Made by a program: the position numbers and the translations under genes
Shown here: positions 25,453 through 32,703 of the stretch, in pieces
Position numbering within the stretch: position 1 is the first letter of the stretch
How the letters are laid out: each line of letters starts with the position of its first letter
Origin: DATBLE01 sp038248655
Lineage (GTDB): Bacteria > Actinomycetota > Thermoleophilia > Gaiellales > Gaiellaceae
Direction of reading: 5' to 3'
Assembly: GCA_038248655.1 (NCBI GenBank)
Contig: JBBRXG010000004.1
Location: forward strand, 3,062-67,061
DNA: 64,000 bases
The notes under the pieces: generated by a model
What the model was told of the DNA's origin: nothing
The model's database searches: none
Seen by the model: the letters and a program-made list of their open reading frames with translations, nothing else

Positions 25453-26331
25453 GTGCCTGAGCTGCCCGAGGTCGAGACGATCAGGCGCGGTCTCACCGCC
25501 ACGACGCTCGGCCGGCGCGTCGATGGAGTCGACGTCCTCTGGCCAGGCTCGTTGCCGGCGCCGGACGCGAGGATCGACCGGCTCGTGGTCGGGAACCGGA
25601 TCGGCGAGGTACGCCGGCGCGGCAAGCTCCTGATCGTCGACCTCGACGGCAACGCGCACCTGCTCGTCCATCCGATGATGACCGGTCAGCTCGTCGTCGT
25701 CGACGACCGCGGCCGCACGGTCTTCGCAGGCGGCCATCCCTCGCGCAGCATGCTCGGCCCGATGCCGAACGCGACCACGCGCGTCGTCTTCGAGCTCGAT
25801 GGCGGGTACCGCGTCTTCTTCAACGACGGGCGCAAGTTCGGCCGGATCCGGCTCGTCGACGACGGCGGGCTCACGAGCGACCCGTTCCTCGCCCGGCTGG
25901 GCCCGGAGCCGCTCGACGACGGATTCACACTCGCCGCCTTCCGCACCCAGCTCGCCCGCCACGCCAGAGCGGCGACCAAGGCCGTCCTGCTCGACCAGAC
26001 CGTCGTCGCCGGCATTGGCAACATCTACGCCGACGAGTCGCTCCACCTCGCAGGCATCCACCCGCGCCGGAAGGCCGGCGGCCTGACCGCCGCGGAGTCA
26101 CGCCGCCTCTACGAGGCGATCCGGACGACGCTCGGGCTGGCAATCGAGCACGGCGGCACGAGCTTCGCCGACTACGTCAACGAGGCCCGCGGTCGCGCCG
26201 GCTATCTGGCGCATGCGCGCGTCTTCCGCCACCAGGGGCGTTCTTGCCCCGTCTGCGGCACCACCATCGAGCGGATCCTCGTCGCCGGGCGCGGCACGAA
26301 CGTCTGTCCGCGCTGCCAACCTCATCGCTGA
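25453..26331 (+). CDS. mutM: Formamidopyrimidine-DNA glycosylase
   Basis: Removes 8-oxoguanine and other oxidised purines. 292 residues. After the initiator GTG the protein begins PELPEVET, with the catalytic proline and glutamate. The lysine of RRRGKLL, the helix-two-turn-helix (GIGNIYADESLHLAGIHP) and a C-terminal zinc finger (CPVCGTT...CPRC) are intact. Its place in a redox operon suggests oxidative or nitrosative DNA repair. Confidence 0.95.
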   Translation: MPELPEVETIRRGLTATTLGRRVDGVDVLWPGSLPAPDARIDRLVVGNRIGEVRRRGKLLIVDLDGNAHLLVHPMMTGQLVVVDDRGRTVFAGGHPSRSMLGPMPNATTRVVFELDGGYRVFFNDGRKFGRIRLVDDGGLTSDPFLARLGPEPLDDGFTLAAFRTQLARHARAATKAVLLDQTVVAGIGNIYADESLHLAGIHPRRKAGGLTAAESRRLYEAIRTTLGLAIEHGGTSFADYVNEARGRAGYLAHARVFRHQGRSCPVCGTTIERILVAGRGTNVCPRCQPHR

Positions 26332-26457
26332 GCGTGCTCCGCCGTCTGCCGTTCCGCACCGAGCTCGTGCGGGTGGGACGCGAATGGGCAGTGCGTCTTC
26401 GGAGGGCCCTGCACCGGTACCGAGCGCGGGACACTGCCCAGCGCGCCGATGATGTCG

Positions 26458-27171
26458 TCATGCGCCTTCGTGCGCGAGCAGTCGCGGGAAGAGGAGGTTG
26501 TTCTCCTCGTGCACGTGCTGGTGCAGATCGAGCTCGAACGCCTCGAGCCCCGCAAGCAGCCTGCGATGCGTGCCGCAGTAGGCATTCCCGGTGTCGTAGC
26601 CGCCGGCGAGCTCGCGCAGCGCGGCGAGGGCATCCCCGGTGTTCGCATGCTCGCCCATGTGCTCGTCGATTAGCTCCGCGAGCCGCGGGTCGACCGTATC
26701 GCCGGCCGCGAGCGCCCGGGCCGCCGGAAAAACGCTCCGTTCCTCGCTCTCGAGATGCTCGAGCAGCTCGCGCCCGAGAGTGGAGAAGAGGCGGTCCAGG
26801 TCGTGGAGCTCCGCATGCTCCTTGCCGTGGACCCGCACGACGGTCGCGAGCAGCTCCGCGATCCGCGGCAGCTCGCGCCGCACCCGGTCGTGATGCGCCG
26901 TCACGACGTGGTCGCACAACTCCGGGATCGCGGCGCCGCGCAGGTCGTGCGGTACGAATCCACGCCCGGGGGGGACTTCGGCGAACTCGGCGAGCACGAC
27001 TGCGACGGTCTCCGGGTCGAGCCCGCGCTGGCGACATGCCTCTGCCACCGTCTGGCTCCCGCCGCAGCAGTAGTCGAGCCGAAGCCGTTCCAGCGTCTCC
27101 GTCACCATCGGCCGCTCCGCCACCAGCTGGCCGAGCGTCTGGTCCGGGTCGATCGCCCCTACCGACACCAT
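26458..27171 (-). CDS. Ric/ScdA/YtfE di-iron protein, iron-sulfur cluster repair
   Basis: 237 residues. The N-terminal ScdA_N domain has PMVTETLERLRLDYCCGG. The hemerythrin-like domain supplies the di-iron histidines and glutamates (HVVTAHHDRV, HGKEHAELHDL, HLESEERSVFPA, DEHMGEHANTGD, HQHVHEENNLLFP). These proteins repair Fe-S clusters damaged by NO or peroxide. The start is ATG 27171 or the next codon GTG 27168; the GGAGG fits GTG slightly better. A CTGTT-N13-AACAG repeat lies 14 bp upstream. Confidence 0.93.
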   Translation of the reverse strand: MVSVGAIDPDQTLGQLVAERPMVTETLERLRLDYCCGGSQTVAEACRQRGLDPETVAVVLAEFAEVPPGRGFVPHDLRGAAIPELCDHVVTAHHDRVRRELPRIAELLATVVRVHGKEHAELHDLDRLFSTLGRELLEHLESEERSVFPAARALAAGDTVDPRLAELIDEHMGEHANTGDALAALRELAGGYDTGNAYCGTHRRLLAGLEAFELDLHQHVHEENNLLFPRLLAHEGA

Positions 27172-27184
27172 TTCCTCCTTTTCT

Positions 27185-27207
27185 CTGTTTGACTTAGTGT
27201 ATAACAG
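27185..27207. promoter_or_regulatory. CTGTT-N13-AACAG inverted repeat, copy 1 (Ric promoter)
   Basis: CTGTT at 27185-27189 and AACAG at 27203-27207. In the leftward direction a TATACA -10 lies inside the spacer, so a bound protein would block the Ric promoter. The same 5+13+5 layout recurs before the divergent ferredoxin gene. Confidence 0.55.
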
Positions 27208-27390
27208 ACCCGAAACCGAAACGGGCGGCGAGGCGTCGATGGCCGTGCACACGCCCGGTTGAAAGAGCACTCGCGGAGCGCGTCCTCGGGACGAGACGCC
27301 GAGATAGCGCAGCAGCATCCAAGCGCCCCGGCACGTCGAACTCGACGATGGTGACGGTTCCTCCCTCGCGTCGTCACGGCGTCGATATAT

Positions 27391-27413
27391 CTGTTTAGTA
27401 TGGTGCCTAACAG
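27391..27413. promoter_or_regulatory. CTGTT-N13-AACAG inverted repeat, copy 2 (ferredoxin promoter)
   Basis: CTGTT at 27391-27395 and AACAG at 27409-27413, with a TAGTAT -10 inside the spacer for rightward transcription; the ferredoxin start is 33 bp further on. Arms and spacer length match copy 1, and in the same orientation both spacers share a GTG at the same offset. Confidence 0.55.
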
Positions 27414-27445
27414 TCTAACTCCACAGAGGCGGAAAGGGGCGACCA

Positions 27446-27754
27446 TTGACGTACGTGATCGGGGAATCGTGTATCGACGTGAAGGACCGCTCCTGCGTCG
27501 ACGTCTGTCCGGTCGACTGCATCCACGAGGTCGGGCGGATGCTCGTGATCGACCCGGAGGAGTGCATCGACTGCGGGGCCTGCGAGCCGGAGTGCCCGGT
27601 CGAGGCGATCTTCCCCGAGGACGCGCTGCCGGAGAAGTGGGAGGAGTTCACCCCGATCAACGCCGCCTACCAGGAGGGCGTGGACGCCGTGGACGCCCTC
27701 GTCGAGGGCTACTGCGAGCGACACGAGCTGCCCGCGATCGAGGGGCAGCGCTGA
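27446..27754 (+). CDS. fdxA: Seven-iron ferredoxin
   Basis: 102 residues with the FdxA cysteine layout: CIDVKDRSCVDVCPVDCI for the [3Fe-4S]/[4Fe-4S] pair and CIDCGACEPECPVEAI. C-terminal tail as in actinobacterial FdxA. TTG start at 27446 with AAAGGGG seven bases upstream. Soluble electron carrier; the NO-linked neighbours and the shared operator suggest induction under nitrosative stress. Confidence 0.93.
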   Translation: MTYVIGESCIDVKDRSCVDVCPVDCIHEVGRMLVIDPEECIDCGACEPECPVEAIFPEDALPEKWEEFTPINAAYQEGVDAVDALVEGYCERHELPAIEGQR

Positions 27755-28071
27755 GGCGCCGGCTCGACGTCTGCGCGCTCGCCGAGCTGCCGGAGGGGAC
27801 GGGGCGGATCGCGCGCGACGGCGCGCTCGAGATCGGGGTCTACAACCTCGGCGGCGAGCTGTACGCGATCGAGGACCGCTGCTCGCACGACGACGGCCCG
27901 CTCGCCGAGGGCGAGCTGGACGCCGAGGCCGGGGTCGCCGTCTGTCCGCGCCACGGTGCCCGGATCGACATCCGCAGCGGTCGCGCGCTCACGCTCCCGG
28001 CCGTCCTGCCCGTCTCGACCTACCCGGTCCAGGTCGAGGAGGGGCGCGTCGTCGTCGAGCTCGACTCGTGA
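27751..28071 (+). CDS. Rieske [2Fe-2S] ferredoxin
   Basis: 106 residues. Cluster motifs CSHDDGPL and CPRHGARID (Cys-x-His...Cys-x2-His). A NirD/BphF-like soluble Rieske protein that could serve the separate flavin reductase. No ATG, GTG or TTG fits; the only start that keeps the fold is CTG 27751, which overlaps the fdxA stop as CTGA and has GAGGGG five bases upstream. Confidence 0.88.
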   Translation: MRRRLDVCALAELPEGTGRIARDGALEIGVYNLGGELYAIEDRCSHDDGPLAEGELDAEAGVAVCPRHGARIDIRSGRALTLPAVLPVSTYPVQVEEGRVVVELDS

Positions 28072-28370
28072 GCGAGCCGGCGTCTCCCGCACCAACGCTC
28101 GAGCCGCTTGCACGCCTGTTCGACCGTGCCGTGCGCGCGCTCGGCGACGCGGGCGAGGCGGACGCCGCCTGCCGGCTCGCCGCCGAGGCGTGGTGGCTGC
28201 TGCGCGAGCCCTGCCCTGCGGCGGCGCGCCGGCTGAACGCTACCCTCCACCGCCTCACCGTTCATCCCCCGCAAGCAGCCTCGACGCACACGAAAGGAGA
28301 ACGATGTCCACCAGCGCAGACGCGATCCTCGACGTCCGCAGCGAGCCGCCGTCCCGCCGGCACGAGCTGA
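28068..28370 (+). CDS. Small helical protein between Rieske and DUF2249 genes
   Basis: Up to 100 residues from GTG 28068 (GTGA overlap with the Rieske stop). The first 65 residues form a plausible amphipathic helix bundle (LARLFDRAVRALGDAGEAD, AEAWWLLREPCP). The last third overlaps the DUF2249 gene and looks like shadow. Function unknown. Confidence 0.5.
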   Translation: MSEPASPAPTLEPLARLFDRAVRALGDAGEADAACRLAAEAWWLLREPCPAAARRLNATLHRLTVHPPQAASTHTKGERCPPAQTRSSTSAASRRPAGTS

Positions 28371-28546
28371 TCTTTGACACCTACCACGACCTCGGGCTGG
28401 GGCAGGGATTCGTGCTCGTCAACGACCACGACCCGAAGCCGCTCTGGTACCAGTTCGAGGCCGAGCATGCAGGCGCCTACAGCTGGGACTACCTCGAGCA
28501 GGGCCCCGAGGTGTGGCGGGTGCGGATCGGCCGGCCCGGACGCTAG
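28304..28546 (+). CDS. DUF2249 protein
   Basis: 80 residues with the full DUF2249 signature: RHELIFDTYHDLGLGQGFVL, VNDHDPKPLWYQFEAEH and WDYLEQGPEVWRVRIGR. The family is found fused to or beside hemerythrin and NO-metabolism genes; its biochemical role is unsettled. AAAGGAG precedes the ATG. Its end overlaps the convergent regulator gene by 4 bp. Confidence 0.92.
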   Translation: MSTSADAILDVRSEPPSRRHELIFDTYHDLGLGQGFVLVNDHDPKPLWYQFEAEHAGAYSWDYLEQGPEVWRVRIGRPGR

Positions 28547-29229
28547 CGGGCGCGGCCGCCGGCGATGCGGGCGACGCAGAGGTCTGGCCGCACGAACGGC
28601 TCGAGCGTCGTCGCCCGCGTCGTCGCCCCCAGCTCGGCGAGCGCGCCGCGCATCAGCCCGAGATGGATCGGGCAGATCACCGCCTGGTGAGAGCGGGCGA
28701 GCTCGAGGAACGGGCACGGCCGCATCAGGATCTGCCTCCCCCGGGCCCCCTGCCCGAGGCTCGGCTCGAAGCCGACGTCCGCGAGCAGCCCGAGCAGCCG
28801 CTCGACCGCCTCTTCCTCCGAGAGCGAGGCGTACGGCGGCGGCGACTCGACGAGGTAGCGGCCCCACGACTCCCCGATCTCCTCCAGCTGCCCGGCCGCC
28901 TCCGGGCCGAAGCGGGCGACGAGCGCGGTCAGGATCTCGGCGAGAAGCCGGTAGCGGCGGCGCCCCTCGTCGCCGGCGGCGGCGGCGGCGCGGTAGGCGA
29001 CCCGCGGCCGCCCGCGGCCCCGCGGCGGTAACGTCTCGCTCTCGACGAGGGAGGCCTCGGCGAGGGCGTTCAGGTGCACGCGCACGGTGTTCACGTGCAG
29101 GCCGACCCGGTCGGCGAGCTCACGCGCGTCGAGCGGCCCGTTGTCGGCGAGCTCGGCGAGGATCCGCGCCCGGCTCGGGTCGGCGAGCGCGCGGTGCCGG
29201 CGCAGCGACTGCTCGTCGGTCGCGGTCAT
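28543..29229 (-). CDS. SufR-like winged-helix regulator with cysteine cluster
   Basis: 228 residues. N-terminal winged helix (ALADPSRARILAELADN, LADRVGLHVNTVRVHLNAL). The C-terminal part has the cysteines expected for an Fe-S cluster: MRPCPFLELA, AVICPIHLGLMRGAL and PDLCVARI. SufR-type proteins sense Fe-S status or NO and repress suf or NO-defence genes, so it is the best local candidate for binding the operators in this block. ATGA overlap with the SufT-like gene it follows. Confidence 0.85.
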   Translation of the reverse strand: MTATDEQSLRRHRALADPSRARILAELADNGPLDARELADRVGLHVNTVRVHLNALAEASLVESETLPPRGRGRPRVAYRAAAAAGDEGRRRYRLLAEILTALVARFGPEAAGQLEEIGESWGRYLVESPPPYASLSEEEAVERLLGLLADVGFEPSLGQGARGRQILMRPCPFLELARSHQAVICPIHLGLMRGALAELGATTRATTLEPFVRPDLCVARIAGGRAR

Positions 29230-29549
29230 CCGTACACGCCGAGCAGGAACCTGGCGTCGTCGCTCATCTGCTCCGGCGACCAGGGCGGGTCGAAGACGAG
29301 CTGGACGTCGACCGACTCGACCCCCTCGACGCCGGCGAGCGCGTCCGTGATGTCGCGCTCGATCACCGGGCCGAGCGGACAGCCCATCGACGTGAGCGTG
29401 TGCATCACCTGCACCCGCCCCTGCTCGTGCTCGATCGCGTAGACGAGCCCGAGCGAGACGATGTCCAGGCCGAGCTCCGGATCCTCGACGGTCGAGAGCG
29501 CCGCGCGCACGGCCTCGACGACGGGATCGGTGCGGTCCGACAAACTCAT
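29226..29549 (-). CDS. SufT/MIP18-family (DUF59) iron-sulfur assembly factor
   Basis: 107 residues: VEDPELGLDIVSLGLVYAI, then TSMGCPLGPVIERDI and LVFDPPWSPEQMSDDAR. DUF59 proteins help maturation of [4Fe-4S] proteins. The cysteine of the GCPLGP motif is present. The ATG follows a TAGACT -10 by a few bases, so the mRNA is probably leaderless; the divergent NnrS-like gene starts only 24 bp away. Confidence 0.9.
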   Translation of the reverse strand: MSLSDRTDPVVEAVRAALSTVEDPELGLDIVSLGLVYAIEHEQGRVQVMHTLTSMGCPLGPVIERDITDALAGVEGVESVDVQLVFDPPWSPEQMSDDARFLLGVYG

Positions 29550-29573
29550 AGCGATAGTCTAAAACATCCGCCG
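29550..29573. promoter_or_regulatory. 24-bp divergent promoter region with one shared -10-like element
   Basis: Only 24 bp separate two divergent start codons. A single near-symmetric ATAGTCTA core gives TAGACT leftward and TAGTCT rightward. Both transcripts would be leaderless or nearly so, and initiation in one direction should compete with the other. Confidence 0.5.
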
Positions 29574-30698
29574 GTGATCGCACGCGCCCGCTATCCGCTG
29601 CTCCTCTCAGGGCTCGCTGCGCTCGTCTGCGGTGTCTGGGCGGGCCTCGAGCGCTCCGGCTGGAGCCTCCCTCAGGGCCGCGCGAACCTGGTCGAGTTGC
29701 ACGGGCCGCTGATGGTGTTCGGCTTTCTCGGCACCGTGATCTCGCTGGAGCGCGCCGTGGCGCTCCGCCGCCCGTGGGGATATCTCGCCCCCGCCTGCAC
29801 GCTCGCCGGCGTCGCCCTGCTCCTCGCGGGCGTCCGCCAGGGCGCCGGTGAGCTCGTCCTGCTGCTCGGCGGCTGCGTGCTCGGCTGCCTCTTCGTCGTC
29901 ATCCTGCGCACGCACGCGTCCGCCTCCGCGGCGACGCCCGCGCTCGGGGCGCTGCTCTGGGTCGTGGGCGACGCGCTCTGGCTGCGGGGCGACCCGCTCG
30001 TCCAGGTGGTGCCCTGGTGGGCCGGATTCCTCGTGCTGACGATCGTCGGCGAGCGGCTCGAGCTCGCCGCGATGGGCCGGCTCACCCGCGGCGGCCGGGC
30101 CGCGTTCGGGGCGCTCACGCTGCTCCTCCTCGCCGGGCTCTCCCTCTCGGCGGCCGATGCGAGCAGCGGGATCCGGGTCGCCGGCGCCGCCCTCGCCGGC
30201 TACGCGCTCTGGCTCGCCCGCTTCGACGTCGCCCGCCATACCATCCGCCGCCCCGGCCTGCCCCGCTTCGTCGCGCTCGCCCTCCTACCCGGCTACCTCT
30301 GGCTCGCCGTCGCAGGCGTCCTCTGGCTCCGTCACGGCGCCGCCGTCGCCGGCTTCGCCCACGACGCCGAGCTGCATGCCCTCTTCCTCGGCTTCATCTT
30401 CTCGATGATCTTCGGCCACGCGCCGGTGATCTTCCCCGGCGTGCTCGGCATCCGCATCCCCTTCCGGCGCGGCTTCTACGTCCATCTCGCCCTCCTCCAC
30501 GCCGGGCTCGCGCTCCGCGTCGGCGGTGACCTCGCCGGCAGCTTCGCCGCCGCCCGCTGGGGCGGCCTCCTGAACGCGACCGCGATCGCGATCTTCCTGC
30601 TCGCCACCGCGGGCTCCGCGGCCGTCGCCCGGCGCGCCCATCGCCCGCGCGCGGCGGCGCCGATACGCCCGCCGGATCCCGCCGGAGCGGGCCGGTAG
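29574..30698 (+). CDS. NnrS-like polytopic membrane protein
   Basis: About 374 residues, with roughly ten to twelve hydrophobic helices. Conserved histidines occur in helices: VELHGPLMVFGFLGTVISLE, ELHALFLGFIFSMIFGHAPV and HLALLHAGLALRVGGDL. This layout resembles NnrS, a heme- and copper-containing protein that relieves NO stress, but the classic GHTGR motif is replaced by GHAPV, so only a distant relation is claimed. GTG start at 29574. Confidence 0.7.
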   Translation: MIARARYPLLLSGLAALVCGVWAGLERSGWSLPQGRANLVELHGPLMVFGFLGTVISLERAVALRRPWGYLAPACTLAGVALLLAGVRQGAGELVLLLGGCVLGCLFVVILRTHASASAATPALGALLWVVGDALWLRGDPLVQVVPWWAGFLVLTIVGERLELAAMGRLTRGGRAAFGALTLLLLAGLSLSAADASSGIRVAGAALAGYALWLARFDVARHTIRRPGLPRFVALALLPGYLWLAVAGVLWLRHGAAVAGFAHDAELHALFLGFIFSMIFGHAPVIFPGVLGIRIPFRRGFYVHLALLHAGLALRVGGDLAGSFAAARWGGLLNATAIAIFLLATAGSAAVARRAHRPRAAAPIRPPDPAGAGR

Positions 30699-30716
30699 GG
30701 TTCCGGGGCTACGCCT

Positions 30717-31829
30717 CTGAAGACGGACATTCCATCGCGGACCGAGGTCCAGCGGCTCTTGCTCGAGCGGGATCCGGCGTCGGTCTCCATCTATCTCGCG
30801 ACGACTCCGGCGGGCGGTGAGCCGGAGCGGATCGAGTTCAAGAACCTGGCCGGTGCTGCTCTCGAGCAGCTTCGTGCCGGGGGTCGCGACCACGAGGCGG
30901 CGTCGCGGATCGCCGAGTCGCTGGACGATCTCGCCGACGACGACTCTCTGTGGGCGAATCTCGCGAACAGCCTTGCCGTCTTCGTGACGCCTGCCGCCCT
31001 GAAGACGTTCCGGCTCCCGAACCGGCTCGTCAGCGCCGTCGAGGTCGCCGATCGATTCCACATCAAGCCCTTGCTTCGGACGATCACGTTCCCGCAGGCG
31101 GCGTTCGTCCTGGCGCTCGCCCAGGGGTCGGTGCGTCTGCTGGAGATCGGGCGCGAAGGCCCGCCGTCCGAGGTCGAGGTCGATGGCCTTCCCGAAGACG
31201 TGGCGAGCGCCGCGGGCACGACGGCGGTGACCGACCGATCGGCGAAACGGCGCATCCAGGGCTCCGAGGGCAAGAAGGTACGAATGCGACAGTACGCCCG
31301 TCAGGTCGATCAGGCGCTGCGCTCGGTCCTGACGGGTCTCGATCTGCCGCTCATCCTCGCCGCGACCGAGCCCCTGGACGCGATCTTCAGATCCGTCAAC
31401 ACCTACCCGCACCTCGTAGAGGCGAGTATCCCGGGCAGCCCGGAGGAGCGCAGCAACGACGAGCTCTCGACGGCCGCCCGGCCGGTGCTCGACGGGCTCT
31501 ACGCCCGAGAGCTGCGCGATCTCCAGGGTCTCTTCGAGGCGCGAACCTCGCAGAGCCGAACCGCGACCGATACCGCCGAGCTCGCGCGAGCGGCAACCTT
31601 CGGCGCCGTCGACACCCTGTTCGTGGATATCGATGCGACCGAGCCCGGCGTCGTCGACGAAGAGACCGGCGCGATCACCCTCGTTCCCACCGACGATGCG
31701 ACGAGCTACGGCGTCCTGGACGAGGTCGCACGCCGCGTGCTGATCAACGGCGGCCGCGTCCTCGCGATTCGCGCAGACGACGTGCCCGGGCAAGGGCCTG
31801 CAGCCGCGATCCTGCGCTACCCGCTCTGA
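30717..31829 (+). CDS. baeRF-family protein (release-factor-1-like fold)
   Basis: About 370 residues. The N-terminal part reads DIPSRTEVQRLLLERDPASV and SIYLATTP, then an eRF1/Pelota-like middle domain (FRLPNRLVSAVEVADRFHIK) and a C-terminal domain with GRVLAIRADDVPG. Family members are thought to act on stalled or stored ribosomes. The start is unclear: the family pattern requires sequence before TTG 30759, and CTG 30717 is the only in-frame near-start before the NnrS-like stop. Confidence 0.75.
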   Translation: MKTDIPSRTEVQRLLLERDPASVSIYLATTPAGGEPERIEFKNLAGAALEQLRAGGRDHEAASRIAESLDDLADDDSLWANLANSLAVFVTPAALKTFRLPNRLVSAVEVADRFHIKPLLRTITFPQAAFVLALAQGSVRLLEIGREGPPSEVEVDGLPEDVASAAGTTAVTDRSAKRRIQGSEGKKVRMRQYARQVDQALRSVLTGLDLPLILAATEPLDAIFRSVNTYPHLVEASIPGSPEERSNDELSTAARPVLDGLYARELRDLQGLFEARTSQSRTATDTAELARAATFGAVDTLFVDIDATEPGVVDEETGAITLVPTDDATSYGVLDEVARRVLINGGRVLAIRADDVPGQGPAAAILRYPL

Positions 31830-31948
31830 CGCCGCCGGAGCTCGCGGCATGTGATCGGCTTCCTCGCTTCGCGGGCTCGGCCGGCTGCTTCCATCTGCTG
31901 CTCGCGCGCCTCGCCGCCCGCGGCGACCTCGGATAGATCCCGCGCCGC

Positions 31949-32467
31949 TTACGCGACGAGGGCGCCGCAGAGGTACAAACGACCGTCGCGCGCCTCGGCC
32001 TCGAGCAACGGCTTGTGCTCCTGCCGCTTGCCGGGGCCGAGCAGATGCACGACCCGCTCGCCGCGAGCGTGCAGGAGCTCGGCGATCAGGCGCCGGTGGC
32101 AACGCCACCACAGCGTCTCCGAGCACATGAAGCAGGGCGCCGGCTCCGCCAGCGCGGCGGCGAGTGCCGCCTGCCAGCGCTCGGTGCCCATCCGCGCGGC
32201 GTAGCTGCGAAAGGCGGCGACGCGAAGACAGCCGAACAGGTCCTCGCCGGGCTCACCGGCGAGGCGGCCGCCGAGCTCGACCGCGTGCCTGTACGCGATC
32301 CCGCCTTCCTCGAGCACCGCCCGGAGGACGGGCTGATTGAACTGGGGGTTGTGACGCGAGCCTGGAAACCGTCGCACGTCGACCAGCGTGGCCGCTCCGG
32401 CCTCGCGCAGAACCGACACGAGCTCCTCGACGGGTCGAGTCCCGTGCCCGATCGTCCAGACGATCAC
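31949..32467 (-). CDS. DUF488-family protein
   Basis: 172 residues with the family start IWTIGHGTRPVEELVSVL-type sequence (VWTIGHGTRPVEELVSVLRE), VDVRRFPGSRHNPQFNQ, and CFMCSETLWWRCHRRLIAE. DUF488 proteins are suspected nucleic-acid or small-molecule enzymes; the function is not established. GTG 32467 is chosen at the start of the conserved core. It converges on the baeRF gene. Confidence 0.88.
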   Translation of the reverse strand: MIVWTIGHGTRPVEELVSVLREAGAATLVDVRRFPGSRHNPQFNQPVLRAVLEEGGIAYRHAVELGGRLAGEPGEDLFGCLRVAAFRSYAARMGTERWQAALAAALAEPAPCFMCSETLWWRCHRRLIAELLHARGERVVHLLGPGKRQEHKPLLEAEARDGRLYLCGALVA

Positions 32468-32703
32468 CGCGACAAGATGCCAGCGCGGAGCAGCTCGGTG
32501 GAGAGCGGCGCGAGCTGCCGCCCGCGTCGCCTCGCTCTGCCGACGCACGCCGATCCCGCGGATCCAGCGGCGCACGAGCGTGCGCTGTCTCTCTGACGGC
32601 GCACCGGCAATCGAGGGGCTGCGACCGCAGCCGGGGCCGGCCGGCCATTGTTCGCGAATGTTGCTCCGATCACTCGTCAGTCGAGCCGGTAGCGTCCCGC
32701 TCC

